This document shows positions 23,202 through 33,904 of a stretch of DNA of 64,000 bases, in pieces. How positions within the stretch are numbered: the stretch's first letter is position 1; each line of letters begins with the position of its first letter. The DNA is taken from positions 1 through 64,000 of the forward strand of contig NZ_SCTC01000004.1 of assembly GCF_004299445.1 (NCBI RefSeq). The letters run 5' to 3'. This DNA comes from Phenylobacterium sp. GTDB lineage: Bacteria; Pseudomonadota; Alphaproteobacteria; Caulobacterales; Caulobacteraceae. The notes beneath the pieces are model-generated. The model worked only from the letters and a program-made list of their open reading frames with translations, searched no databases and was not told the origin of the DNA. The translations under genes and the position numbers were made by a program.

Positions 23202-24743
23202 TCAGTCCGGAGTGAAGATGTTGAGGTCGCCCTTCTGGACCACCGTGCCCGTCCGGCCAACCTGTTCCGACGTTTCCATGCCGGCCAGCAGGGCCGGATC
23301 GTCGGGCGTGTTGGCGGCGAAGCGGCGGCCGTTGGCGTCCCGGCCGACCACGATCGCCATGAACGGTCCCTCGCGCTTGTGGACGACCGTGTAGGTCTCG
23401 ATCGTAGCCGGGCCTTGCGGCGATTCCGTGATCTCGGGATGCGGCAGGGCGTCGATCTCGCGCTGGAGCACCGCTGGGTCTTCGCGCTCGAACGGCTTGT
23501 CCGGCGCCTTCGTGGAATAGACGCCGGTCGACTGCTTGGTCAGGTACCAGCCGTTGCCGGTGATCAGGCCGTACTTGCCGGGGTTCTCAGTGAGCTTGCG
23601 GTGCATCGCCGCCACCGAGTGCATGACGTAGTTGTTTCCCGGCCCGCCCATGTAGGGCAGCCCGCCGGTGATCGTCAGGCCGCGCGGGTCGTCCAGCGAA
23701 AGGCCCAGCTCCTCGGCGCCGACCTCGACCGCCACGGGGAAGCACGAATAGAGGTCGATGAAGTCGACCTTATCCAGGCCGATCCCCGCCATCTCGAACG
23801 CCCGCTTGCCCGTGAGCCGCATGGCGGGGCTGGAGTGGAAGTTCTGGCGGTCCAGGGGATGCCAAAGGTCGGCCGCGTCGGCGCAGCCGTGCAGGTAGAG
23901 CCATTTCGATTCCGGCACGCCCAGCTCGCGCGCCTTCCTGACGCTGCAGACGAAGACGGCGGCCGATTGGTCGACCTCCATGATCGCGTTCAACAGTTTG
24001 GGGTACGGATAGCCGATCATCCGGTTCTTATCGGAGACCTCGACCAGCTCCTCGGGCGTCCGCTCGGTCGGGAACCAGGCGTACTCGGGGTTCTGCGCCG
24101 CCACCTTGCTGAACGACGAGAACAGCCGGCCCATCTGCTTCTGGTGGTCGGCCAGCGAGCGCTTGTCGCGCGCCCGCAGCGCGTTCTCGAAAAGCGGGTA
24201 GATGTTGATCGGCCGGTTCAGGCCGTGGCGCGCCTCGTAGGCCGTGTTGCCCGGCCGCGGATCGCCGACGCGCTTGGGCAGCTCGAGGGTCTCGTCCTCG
24301 ACCGCCTTCCAGTCGTCGAACGACAGGCCCTTGCCGGCCCGCTTCATCGCCGAGCCCAGAAACTCGCAGCCGACGGTCAGCGCCAGCTCGGCCTCGCCCT
24401 TGGCGACACGCTCGGCCAGCATGTTGATCAGGTACTGGGGCGTGTTGCCGCCCATCTCGGAATAGACGCTCCAGCGCGGGCTGGCGCCGATCATCGACGA
24501 CAGCAGCGCGGGCGGGTTGGTGGAGTGCGGGATCATCCCGCGCTTCGAGCCGGGCGCATCGATCGTGAAGCCCACGACGGCAAGGGTGTCGATCGCGGCC
24601 AGCCCTTCGGCGCCTATTCCGGCGTCGGCGGCCGCCCTTTCCGCTGCAATCTTCAGCAACGTGGTCGGCGACGGGGAAGCGGCCGGATCGCCCCGGTATG
24701 TGAATTGGCCCGCTCCGATGAGCACCGGGGTCCGTTCATCCAT
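23202..24743 (-). CDS. Thiolase-like acetyl-CoA acetyltransferase family protein
   Basis: This 513-residue protein has the two-lobed thiolase fold: PVLIGAGQFTYRGDP at the start, GGNTPQYLINMLAERVAKGE near residue 100, LYSCFPVAVEVGAEELGL and GGLPYMGGPGNNYVMHSVAA. Where classic thiolases have the nucleophilic Cys, this one reads GGNTPQ with Asn, as I recall for a large branch of SCPx-like proteins, so thiolytic activity cannot be assumed. The C-terminal 120 residues form an OB-like extension (TYTVVHKREGPFMAIVVGRD). A role in fatty-acid or sterol side-chain metabolism is possible but unproven. Confidence 0.85.
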   Translation of the reverse strand: MDERTPVLIGAGQFTYRGDPAASPSPTTLLKIAAERAAADAGIGAEGLAAIDTLAVVGFTIDAPGSKRGMIPHSTNPPALLSSMIGASPRWSVYSEMGGNTPQYLINMLAERVAKGEAELALTVGCEFLGSAMKRAGKGLSFDDWKAVEDETLELPKRVGDPRPGNTAYEARHGLNRPINIYPLFENALRARDKRSLADHQKQMGRLFSSFSKVAAQNPEYAWFPTERTPEELVEVSDKNRMIGYPYPKLLNAIMEVDQSAAVFVCSVRKARELGVPESKWLYLHGCADAADLWHPLDRQNFHSSPAMRLTGKRAFEMAGIGLDKVDFIDLYSCFPVAVEVGAEELGLSLDDPRGLTITGGLPYMGGPGNNYVMHSVAAMHRKLTENPGKYGLITGNGWYLTKQSTGVYSTKAPDKPFEREDPAVLQREIDALPHPEITESPQGPATIETYTVVHKREGPFMAIVVGRDANGRRFAANTPDDPALLAGMETSEQVGRTGTVVQKGDLNIFTPD

Positions 24744-24780
24744 CTCAACCCGTCTCCCAAACCTTGTTTCAACGCGATCC

Positions 24781-25322
<542 letters not shown>

Positions 25323-25354
25323 TCATCGAGCGTTTCAAGAAGGGGATAACCGCC

Positions 25355-26763
<1,409 letters not shown>

Positions 26764-26764
<1 letters not shown>

Positions 26765-26815
26765 TCAGCGAAAGCTGATGTGAGTGGGGCCGCGGAGAGA
26801 TCCGCGGCCCTTTTC
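26764..26815 (+). terminator. glnA terminator with an extra hairpin
   Basis: First is a small hairpin ATCAGC-GAAA-GCTGAT (26764-26779), whose GAAA loop is of GNRA type. Then a 10-bp stem GGGCCGCGGA (26787-26796) pairs with 26801-26810, and TTTTCGTTT follows. The second is a standard rho-independent terminator; the first begins inside the stop codon and may stabilise the message end. Confidence 0.85.
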
Positions 26816-26926
26816 GTTTGCGGCGATCCGGCCCGTCACGCGAGCGCAACGATGCGGCGTGCGGCAGTTGAGGCCCACCGCCATACCGCTCTAGAACGTC
26901 CGGAAATCCGTCATCGAGTGGTCGTC

Positions 26927-28849
26927 TTGAAATCTGCGTTCCTTGCCGCCGCCGTGGTGCTGGCGGTCGCCGCGCCTGCCGTCGCACAGCCGTCCGAAGG
27001 GCCCCAGCCCGCCCCGATGCCGCCCGCGATCCCCGCGCCGCGTGACGTGGCCTATCCGGGGACGATCAGGCTGGATGTCGACCTCACCGACACGGCGCGA
27101 CGCATCTGGCGCGTGAAGCAGACGATCCCCGTCGCTCAGTCGGGGCCCCTCACCCTGCTCTATCCGCAGTGGCTCCCGGGCAAGCACGCCCCGCGCGGCG
27201 CCATCGACAAGCTGGCCGGGCTGGTCATCAAGGCCGACGGCAAGGTCATTCCGTGGGTGCGAGACACCGTCGACGTCTACGCCTTCCACCTGAACGTGCC
27301 CGCGGGCGTGCGCGAGATCACGGCCGAGTTCCAGTTCCTCACCCCCACGGCGCCGAACCAGGGGCGGGTGATGGTGACGCCCGAGATGCTGAACCTGCAG
27401 TGGGAGGCGGTGGCCCTCTATCCGGCCGGTCACTTCAGCCGCCGGGTGATGGTGGAGCCGCGCATCAAGCTGCCGGCCGGCTGGGGCTACGGCGTCGCGC
27501 TGGACACTGTGAGCCGTGAGGCGGACTCGGTGCGTTTCAAGCCGGTGGACTTCGAGACCCTGGTGGACAGCCCGATGTTCGCCGGCCGCTACTTCCGTCA
27601 GATCGACCTCGACCCCGGCGCCAGATTTCCCGTCCGCCTGAACGTGGTGGGCGACACCGCGGGCGAACTCGAGGTCAGCGCCCAGGTCGTCGAGCGGCAC
27701 AGGAACCTGATCCGCCAGGCCGACAAGCTGTTCGGCTCGCGGCCGTTCGACCGCTACGAATTCCTGGTGGCCATATCGGATCGCCTCGGCAGCATCGGGC
27801 TGGAGCATCACCGGTCCAGCGAAAATCAGGTCGAGCCCGGCTATTTCACCGACTTCGACAAGGCGGTGACCGACCGCAACCTGCTGCCGCACGAGTACAC
27901 CCACACGTGGGACGGCAAGTCCCGCCGCCCGGCCGAGCTGTGGACGCCCAACTTCAACGTGCCGATGCGCGGCCAGCTGCTGTGGGTCTACGAGGGTCAG
28001 GACCAGTACTGGGGCTATGTCCTGGGCGGCCGCTCGGGGATGTTCTCGAAGGACGAGAGCCTGGAAGCGCTGGCCGCCACGGCCGCCACCTTCGAGACCC
28101 GCATCGGGCGCCGCTGGCGGCAGATGGAGGACACCGGCCAGGACCCGGTGATGTCGGCCCGCCGCCCGCAGCCGTGGGTGAGCTGGCAGCGCAGCGAGGA
28201 CTACTACTCCGAGGGCCAGCTGATCTGGCTGGACGCCGACACCCTCATCCGCGAGCGGTCGGGCGGGAAGCGTTCGCTGGACGACTTCGCCCGCGCCTTC
28301 TTCGGCGGCAAGGACGGCGACCGTACGGTGCGGCCCTATACCTTCGACGACGTGGTCGCCACCCTGACCGCGGTCGAGCCCTACGACTGGGCCGAGTTCC
28401 TCAAGGTGCGCGTCAAGGACGTGGCCGTGAAGCCGCCCCTGGACGGCATCACCCGCGGGGGCTGGAAGCTCGTCTACACCGAGACGCCGACGAGCTTCTT
28501 CAAGGCGGGCGAGACCGCCAACAAGCAGACCAATCTCACCTACTCGCTGGGCGTGGTGCTGAACCGTGAGGGCGAGATCACGAGCGTGCTGTGGGACAGC
28601 CCGGCGTTCGAGGCCGGTCTGACGGTCTCGACCCGGATTCTGGCGGTCGACGGCATCGCGTATGACGCCGAACGCCTGAAGACCGCGATCACGGCGGCCA
28701 AGGACGGACGGCCGATCAGCCTGCTCGTCAAGAACGGCGACCACTTCCAGACCATCGCCATCACCTACAAGGGCGGCCTGCGCTACCCGCGCCTGGAGCG
28801 CATCCCCGGCGCGCCGGACCTGCTGAGCGAGATCTACCGGGCGAAGTAG
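26927..28849 (+). CDS. M61 family peptidase with PDZ domain, exported
   Basis: This protein of about 640 residues starts at the TTG at 26927, which gives a clean signal peptide (MKSAFLAAAVVLAVAAPAVA, cleaved near residue 23). M61 peptidases are zinc metallopeptidases resembling glycyl aminopeptidase. The zinc site is HEYTH in LLPHEYTHTWDGKSRRP (H322 and H326), with a downstream ligand Glu in LLWVYEGQDQYWG. The N-terminal beta domain (about 45-230) starts PGTIRLDVDLTDTARRIWRV. A C-terminal PDZ domain (about 530-620) has LGVVLNREGEITSVLWDSPA and may bind substrate ends. It is periplasmic. The ribosome site is weak, and a GTG at 26918 is possible. Confidence 0.93.
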   Translation: MKSAFLAAAVVLAVAAPAVAQPSEGPQPAPMPPAIPAPRDVAYPGTIRLDVDLTDTARRIWRVKQTIPVAQSGPLTLLYPQWLPGKHAPRGAIDKLAGLVIKADGKVIPWVRDTVDVYAFHLNVPAGVREITAEFQFLTPTAPNQGRVMVTPEMLNLQWEAVALYPAGHFSRRVMVEPRIKLPAGWGYGVALDTVSREADSVRFKPVDFETLVDSPMFAGRYFRQIDLDPGARFPVRLNVVGDTAGELEVSAQVVERHRNLIRQADKLFGSRPFDRYEFLVAISDRLGSIGLEHHRSSENQVEPGYFTDFDKAVTDRNLLPHEYTHTWDGKSRRPAELWTPNFNVPMRGQLLWVYEGQDQYWGYVLGGRSGMFSKDESLEALAATAATFETRIGRRWRQMEDTGQDPVMSARRPQPWVSWQRSEDYYSEGQLIWLDADTLIRERSGGKRSLDDFARAFFGGKDGDRTVRPYTFDDVVATLTAVEPYDWAEFLKVRVKDVAVKPPLDGITRGGWKLVYTETPTSFFKAGETANKQTNLTYSLGVVLNREGEITSVLWDSPAFEAGLTVSTRILAVDGIAYDAERLKTAITAAKDGRPISLLVKNGDHFQTIAITYKGGLRYPRLERIPGAPDLLSEIYRAK

Positions 28850-28855
28850 GCCGGG

Positions 28856-29785
28856 TCAGGCGAACCGTTCGTCCATCCAGCCGCCCGCCACATGGATGGC
28901 CCGGCGGGCGGCCTGCAGGGCGGCGCCCCAGGCGTGGAAGACGTGGATCATCTCGGGCCAGACCTCGAGGCGTACGTCGACGCGGGCGTGGGCCAGGACG
29001 TCCGCCAGGGTGACGCTGTCGCTGAGCAGCGCCTCTTCCGAGCCGGTCTGAATCAGCACCGGGGCGACGCCTTCGAAGTCGCCCAGGATCGGCGAGGCCA
29101 GCGGGTCGGACGCCTCCAGGCCGCCGAGATAGTCGCGTGCGCTGGCGTCCAGGCCCGGCTTGCTGATCATCGGATCCGTGTCGGCCTTGGTGCGATAGCT
29201 GGCGCCGGACTGGCTGAGGTCGACCCAGGGACTGATTACGAAGAACCCGGCGGGCTGTGGCAGGCTCTGAGCCTTGAGGCGCAGCGCGAGCGCCATGGTG
29301 AGGCCGCCTCCGGCCGAGTCGCCGGCCACGACGATGCTCGCCGGGGCCACGCCTTCCTCCAGCAAGGCGCGGTAGACCGCCTCGGCATCGTCCACCGCGG
29401 CGGGGAAGCGATGCTCGGGCGCCAGCCGATAGTCGGCGGCGATCGCGCGTGTGCGCGCCGCCGCCGCCAGACGGGCCACCAGCGGCCTGTGGCTGCGCGG
29501 GCTGCCGGCCGTGTAGGCGCCGCCGTGGAGGTAGAGCATGCGTCGCTCGCCCAACGCGCCCTCGGGCGTGACCCGCTCGCACCGGACGCCGCCAAGCGTC
29601 AGCGGCTCGTGCCAGCAACCGGTGGGGAGCGCGCCCGCCTCGCCCATGGCGTCCATCGCGGCGCGGCGCTCCGCGTGGCTGGGGGGTGGTGCGCCGGGAT
29701 CAGGGCGGCGGGCCGCCATCAGCGCGCGAACACCCGCAATCTCCGGATCCCGCCAGCTCGCCAAGACGCCCTCCGACAGCCGCAC
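28856..29785 (-). CDS. Alpha/beta hydrolase, hormone-sensitive-lipase type esterase
   Basis: This 309-residue esterase of the HSL family (bacterial type IV) has the oxyanion-hole motif YLHGGAYTAGSPRSHR near residue 85, the nucleophile elbow VVAGDSAGGGLTMALAL near residue 155, and acid and His residues in the C-terminal part (LIQTGSEEALLSDS, MIHVFHAWGAAL). It acts on short- or medium-chain acyl esters; the natural substrate is unknown. The start is a GTG at 29783-29785 and is not certain. It converges with the M61 gene with 6 bases between stop codons. Confidence 0.9.
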   Translation of the reverse strand: MRLSEGVLASWRDPEIAGVRALMAARRPDPGAPPPSHAERRAAMDAMGEAGALPTGCWHEPLTLGGVRCERVTPEGALGERRMLYLHGGAYTAGSPRSHRPLVARLAAAARTRAIAADYRLAPEHRFPAAVDDAEAVYRALLEEGVAPASIVVAGDSAGGGLTMALALRLKAQSLPQPAGFFVISPWVDLSQSGASYRTKADTDPMISKPGLDASARDYLGGLEASDPLASPILGDFEGVAPVLIQTGSEEALLSDSVTLADVLAHARVDVRLEVWPEMIHVFHAWGAALQAARRAIHVAGGWMDERFA

Positions 29786-30044
29786 CCGGATCGTGCCCTA
29801 GAATCATCGGGTTGGGACAGCCCCCGCGCGCGGCCGCCCAGGCGACGGTGTCCAGCGTCCCGACTCCACCGAGCGGGCATCGTAAGTCCGCAGATCGTCG
29901 GGCGCCGCGCTGGTGACCTCGACGCACCCGGCGCAGGAGGCGACCCGCGCTCGCCCCTTGGGAGAATTTCGCTTTCCTTTGACCCGACCACCCCCACGCG
30001 CCCATAGGGTGGCCCGCCGAGAATCGACGCAACTTCAGTCCAAG

Positions 30045-32096
30045 ATGTCCAAGTCCTCTTCCCAGCCCGCATCAGATCTGTTCGGCGACGACGCCCTCAA
30101 TCCCGTGCCAGCCGCGCCGCTGGCCGAGAGCCACGAGCCACGCCCGGACGTGGCCACGAGCAAGGGCGGCTATTCCGCCAAGGATATCGAGGTCCTCGAG
30201 GGGCTGGAGCCGGTCCGCAAGCGGCCGGGCATGTATATCGGCGGCACCGACGAACGCGCGCTGCACCACCTGTTCGCCGAAGTCCTGGACAACGCCATGG
30301 ACGAGGCCGTCGCCGGCCACGCCAAGGTGATCACGGTGAGCCTGGACGCTGACGGCGCCCTCACTGTCACCGATGACGGCCGCGGCATCCCGGTCGACCC
30401 GCACCCCAAGTACCCGGGCAAGTCGGCCCTGGAAGTCATCATGACCGTCCTGCACTCGGGCGGGAAATTCTCGGGCAAGGCTTACGAGACCTCCGGCGGC
30501 CTGCACGGCGTCGGCGTCTCGGTCGTGAACGCCCTGTCCGAGCGCGTCGAGGTCACCGCCTGGAAGGACGGCTTCGAGTGGCGCCAGGCCTTCACGCGGG
30601 GCAAGTCGGTCGCTCCGATCGAGAAGCTGGGGCCGACGCGCAAGAAGGGCACCCAGATCAGCTTCACGCCCGACCCGGTGATCTTCGGCGACGGCGTGGC
30701 GTTCAAGCCGGCCAGGCTCTACCGGATGGCGCGCTCCAAGGCCTATCTGTTCGGCGGGGTCGAGATCCGCTGGAAATGCGATCAGTCACGGATCCAGGAC
30801 CAGACGCCGCCTGAGGCCGTCTTCCGCTTCCCCAACGGCCTGGCCGACTTCCTGGCCGAGCGGATCAAGGGGCTGGAGACGGTGACGCCCGAGCCCTTCA
30901 CCGGCCGCTATGAACGCCCCGGCGAGGCCGGCAAGGTCGAGTGGGCCGTGGCCTGGACGCCGGCCGGATTCGGCGAGGCCGACAGCTTCATGCAGTCGTA
31001 CTGCAACACGGTTCCCACGCCCGAAGGCGGAACGCACGAGAGCGGCCTGCGGGCGGCGATGACGCGCGGGCTCAAGCAATACGCCGAACTGGTGGGCGAG
31101 AAGCGCGGCGCCCTGATCACCGCCGACGACGTGGTCTCCCAGGCCGGCGCTCTGGTCAGCGTGTTCATCCGCGACCCCGAATTCCAGGGCCAGACCAAGG
31201 AAAAGCTGTCGTCATCCGAGGCCCAGCGCCTGGTCGAGAAGGCCCTGGCCGACCCGTTCGACCATTGGCTGACCGCCCAGCCCAAGGCCGCCAGCGCGCT
31301 ACTCCAGTTCGTGGTCGAACGCGCCGAGGAGCGGCTGAAGCGGCGCAAGGACAAGGAAGTCGCCCGCGCCTCAGCGACCCGCAAGCTGCGGCTGCCCGGC
31401 AAGCTGGCGGACTGCGCGGGTTCGTCCACCACGGGCACCGAGCTGTTCCTGGTCGAGGGTGACTCGGCCGGCGGCTCGGCCAAGCAGGCCCGCGACCGCA
31501 AGACCCAGGCGATCCTCCCTCTGCGGGGCAAGATCCTGAACGTCGCATCCGCTACAGCCGACAAGTTCGGCGGCAACAAGGAGCTGTCGGACCTGTTGCT
31601 GGCGCTGGGCGCGCAGACGGGGTCGAAGTTCAGGGACGAAGACCTGCGCTACGATCGCATCATCATCATGACGGACGCCGACGTCGACGGCGCCCACATC
31701 GCGAGCCTGTTGATCACCTTCTTCTACCGCACGATGCCCGACCTGATCCGGACGGGCCGGCTCTATCTCGCGCTCCCGCCGCTCTATCGGCTGAGCCATG
31801 GCGGCAAGGCGGTCTATGCCCGTGACAACGAGCACCGCGACCAGCTGCTGGCCAGCGACTTCAAGGGCAAGAAGCCCGAGATCAGCCGCTTCAAGGGCCT
31901 GGGCGAGATGATGCCGGGCCAGCTCAAGGAAACCACCATGGACCCCAAGACCCGCACGCTCGCGCGGGTCACCCTGCCCCGGGCGGAAGAACTGGTGGAG
32001 GACCTGGTGGAGCGCCTGATGGGCCGCAAGCCCGAGGCGCGCTTCCAGTTCATCCAGGAGAACGCCGAGTTCGCCGTGGCCGATCTGGACATCTAG
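30045..32096 (+). CDS. parE: DNA topoisomerase IV subunit B
   Basis: ParE is the ATPase subunit of topoisomerase IV, which decatenates replicated chromosomes with ParC. The 683 residues include the GHKL ATP-binding domain (EVLDNAMDEAVAGHAK, VTDDGRGIPVDPHPKYPGKS, GGLHGVGVSVVNALS). The transducer is followed by the TOPRIM domain with ELFLVEGDSAGGSAKQARDR and MTDADVDGAHIASLL. The short loop and 683-residue length favour ParE over GyrB. The chosen ATG (30045) starts MSKSSSQPASDLFGDDALNP, and further upstream in-frame codons are not supported. No parC is in the window. Confidence 0.96.
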   Translation: MSKSSSQPASDLFGDDALNPVPAAPLAESHEPRPDVATSKGGYSAKDIEVLEGLEPVRKRPGMYIGGTDERALHHLFAEVLDNAMDEAVAGHAKVITVSLDADGALTVTDDGRGIPVDPHPKYPGKSALEVIMTVLHSGGKFSGKAYETSGGLHGVGVSVVNALSERVEVTAWKDGFEWRQAFTRGKSVAPIEKLGPTRKKGTQISFTPDPVIFGDGVAFKPARLYRMARSKAYLFGGVEIRWKCDQSRIQDQTPPEAVFRFPNGLADFLAERIKGLETVTPEPFTGRYERPGEAGKVEWAVAWTPAGFGEADSFMQSYCNTVPTPEGGTHESGLRAAMTRGLKQYAELVGEKRGALITADDVVSQAGALVSVFIRDPEFQGQTKEKLSSSEAQRLVEKALADPFDHWLTAQPKAASALLQFVVERAEERLKRRKDKEVARASATRKLRLPGKLADCAGSSTTGTELFLVEGDSAGGSAKQARDRKTQAILPLRGKILNVASATADKFGGNKELSDLLLALGAQTGSKFRDEDLRYDRIIIMTDADVDGAHIASLLITFFYRTMPDLIRTGRLYLALPPLYRLSHGGKAVYARDNEHRDQLLASDFKGKKPEISRFKGLGEMMPGQLKETTMDPKTRTLARVTLPRAEELVEDLVERLMGRKPEARFQFIQENAEFAVADLDI

Positions 32097-32155
32097 AACA
32101 CCCGGGCCGGGGGGCTGCGCCGAGAGGCGCCGTGAACTTCACTGTTCAGCACGCG

Positions 32156-32183
32156 TTGACTTGACGCAGGTTGACCGTATGTT
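32156..32183 (+). promoter_or_regulatory. Candidate promoter of the DEAD-box helicase gene
   Basis: TTGACT (32156-32161), 16 bases, TATGTT (32178-32183) fits sigma-70. TTGAC recurs at 32161 and 32171 inside the same stretch, and a perfect GTGAA-C-TTCAC palindrome lies just upstream at 32132-32142. The helicase ATG is 79 bases beyond. Confidence 0.5.
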
Positions 32184-32262
32184 CCGCGCGCGTGGCGATC
32201 TCCGCCTGCGCAGCCGCGTTGCGCCAGCCTCACTTGAGTGGGCGCCGCCCACCCGGACACGA

Positions 32263-33855
32263 ATGACCGAATTCTCCGATCTTGGCCTGTCGCCTGCGAC
32301 CCTGAAGGCCGTCGCCGACACCGGCTACACCACCGCCACGCCGATCCAGGCCGAGGCGATCCCCTATGCCCTGCACGGGCGCGACGTTCTGGGCATCGCC
32401 CAGACGGGCACCGGCAAGACCGCCGCCTTCACCCTGCCCATGATCGATCGGCTGGCCGCCGGCCGCGCGAAGGCGCGGATGCCGCGCGCCCTGGTGATCG
32501 CGCCGACCCGCGAACTGGCCGACCAGGTCGCCGCCTCGTTCGAAAAGTACGCCAAGGACCAGAAGCTCTCGTGGGCCCTGCTGATCGGCGGCGTGTCGTT
32601 CAAGGACCAGGAGCAGAAGCTGGATCGCGGCGTCGACGTGCTGATCGCCACGCCCGGCCGCCTGCTGGACCACTTCGAGCGCGGCAAGCTCTTGATGACG
32701 GGCGTGCAGATCATGGTGGTCGATGAAGCCGACCGCATGCTGGACATGGGCTTCATTCCCGACCTCGAGCGCATCTTCAAGCTGACGCCGCCCAAGAAGC
32801 AGACGCTGTTCTTCTCGGCGACCATGCCGCCCGAGATCACGCGGCTCACCAAGCAGTTCCTGAACGATCCGATCCGCGTCGAGGCCTCGAAGCCAGCGAC
32901 GACGGCCGACACGATCACCCAGAACCTGGTGCGGATCCCGACCGCTGACCCCAAGGCCAAGCGCACGGCGCTGCGCGAGCTGATCGGCCGGGCGGACGTG
33001 AAGAACGGCATCGTCTTCTGCAATCGCAAGTCCGAGGTCGACATCGTCGCCAAGTCGCTGAAGAAGCACGGCCTGGACGCCGCGCCGATCCACGGTGACC
33101 TGGACCAGGCCACCCGGATGCGCACGCTGGAGAGCTTCCGCAGCGGCGCGCTGCGCCTGTTGTGCGCCTCGGACGTCGCGGCCCGCGGCCTGGACATCCC
33201 GGCCGTCAGCCACGTTTTCAATTACGACGTGCCGCACCACGCCGACGACTATGTGCACCGCATCGGCCGGACGGGCCGCGCGGGCCGCCTGGGTCAGGCG
33301 TTCATGATCGTGACGCCCGCCGACAGCCGGAACCTGGACAAGGTGCTCAAGCTGATCGGCAAGGTTCCGGAAGAGATCGTCATCGAGGGGATCGACTGGG
33401 GCAGCATCAAGGACGAGCCGCGCGCCGGGCGCAGCGGCGGCCGTGAGCGCAGCAGCGGCCGCGACCGTGGTCCGGGCGGTCCCCGAGGCCGCGACCGCGA
33501 ACGTCCGCCACGGGACACCCGCCCGCCGCAGGCCGAAGCGCCCGCCGAGGTTCAGGCCGAGGCGCCCGTCCCCGCCGCCGAAGAGGCCCCTGCCCGCGTC
33601 CGTCGTGAACGCCCCCGTCGTGAGCGCGAGGAGCGCGCACCCCGGGAAGCCCGCCCCGAAGCCGAAGCGCGCGAGCCCCGTCCGGACCGCGAATCGCGGC
33701 CGCGCCGCGACGAACGCCCTGCGCGCAGCGATCGCCCGCGGGACGATCGAGGCGCCCGCGGTCGTGACCAGGAGGACAACGAGCGCGTCGTCGGCTTCGG
33801 CGGCGACACGCCCGCATTCCTGACGCGCGCCACCCCGAAAACCTCTCAAGATTAA
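32263..33855 (+). CDS. DEAD-box ATP-dependent RNA helicase (RhlE-like)
   Basis: This RNA helicase of 530 residues has all core motifs: Q-motif (GYTTATPIQAEAIP), motif I AQTGTGKTAAFTLP, Ia PTRELADQV, II VVDEADRMLDMGF, III FFSATMP, V ASDVAARGLDIPAV and VI HRIGRTGRAGR. The core is about 400 residues; the last 125 form an Arg/Glu/Pro-rich low-complexity tail (for example RDRGPGGPRGRDRERPPRD) that probably binds RNA or drives condensation. The start MTEFSDLGLSP follows a candidate promoter. RhlE-type helicases act in RNA decay and cold growth. The rne gene lies 30 kb away and the link is not shown here. Confidence 0.95.
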   Translation: MTEFSDLGLSPATLKAVADTGYTTATPIQAEAIPYALHGRDVLGIAQTGTGKTAAFTLPMIDRLAAGRAKARMPRALVIAPTRELADQVAASFEKYAKDQKLSWALLIGGVSFKDQEQKLDRGVDVLIATPGRLLDHFERGKLLMTGVQIMVVDEADRMLDMGFIPDLERIFKLTPPKKQTLFFSATMPPEITRLTKQFLNDPIRVEASKPATTADTITQNLVRIPTADPKAKRTALRELIGRADVKNGIVFCNRKSEVDIVAKSLKKHGLDAAPIHGDLDQATRMRTLESFRSGALRLLCASDVAARGLDIPAVSHVFNYDVPHHADDYVHRIGRTGRAGRLGQAFMIVTPADSRNLDKVLKLIGKVPEEIVIEGIDWGSIKDEPRAGRSGGRERSSGRDRGPGGPRGRDRERPPRDTRPPQAEAPAEVQAEAPVPAAEEAPARVRRERPRREREERAPREARPEAEAREPRPDRESRPRRDERPARSDRPRDDRGARGRDQEDNERVVGFGGDTPAFLTRATPKTSQD

Positions 33856-33885
33856 TCTGGCGCTTTAACCCGTCGTTTGGGGTCG

Positions 33886-33902
33886 GGCCGATATTTTCGG
33901 CC
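33886..33902 (+). promoter_or_regulatory. Hairpin at the start of the diguanylate cyclase gene
   Basis: GGCCGA (33886-33891) pairs with TCGGCC (33897-33902) across a five-base loop, ending 2 bases before the ATG. It replaces the expected ribosome-binding site. It could limit translation, or the message may be leaderless. Confidence 0.4.
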
Positions 33903-33904
33903 GC

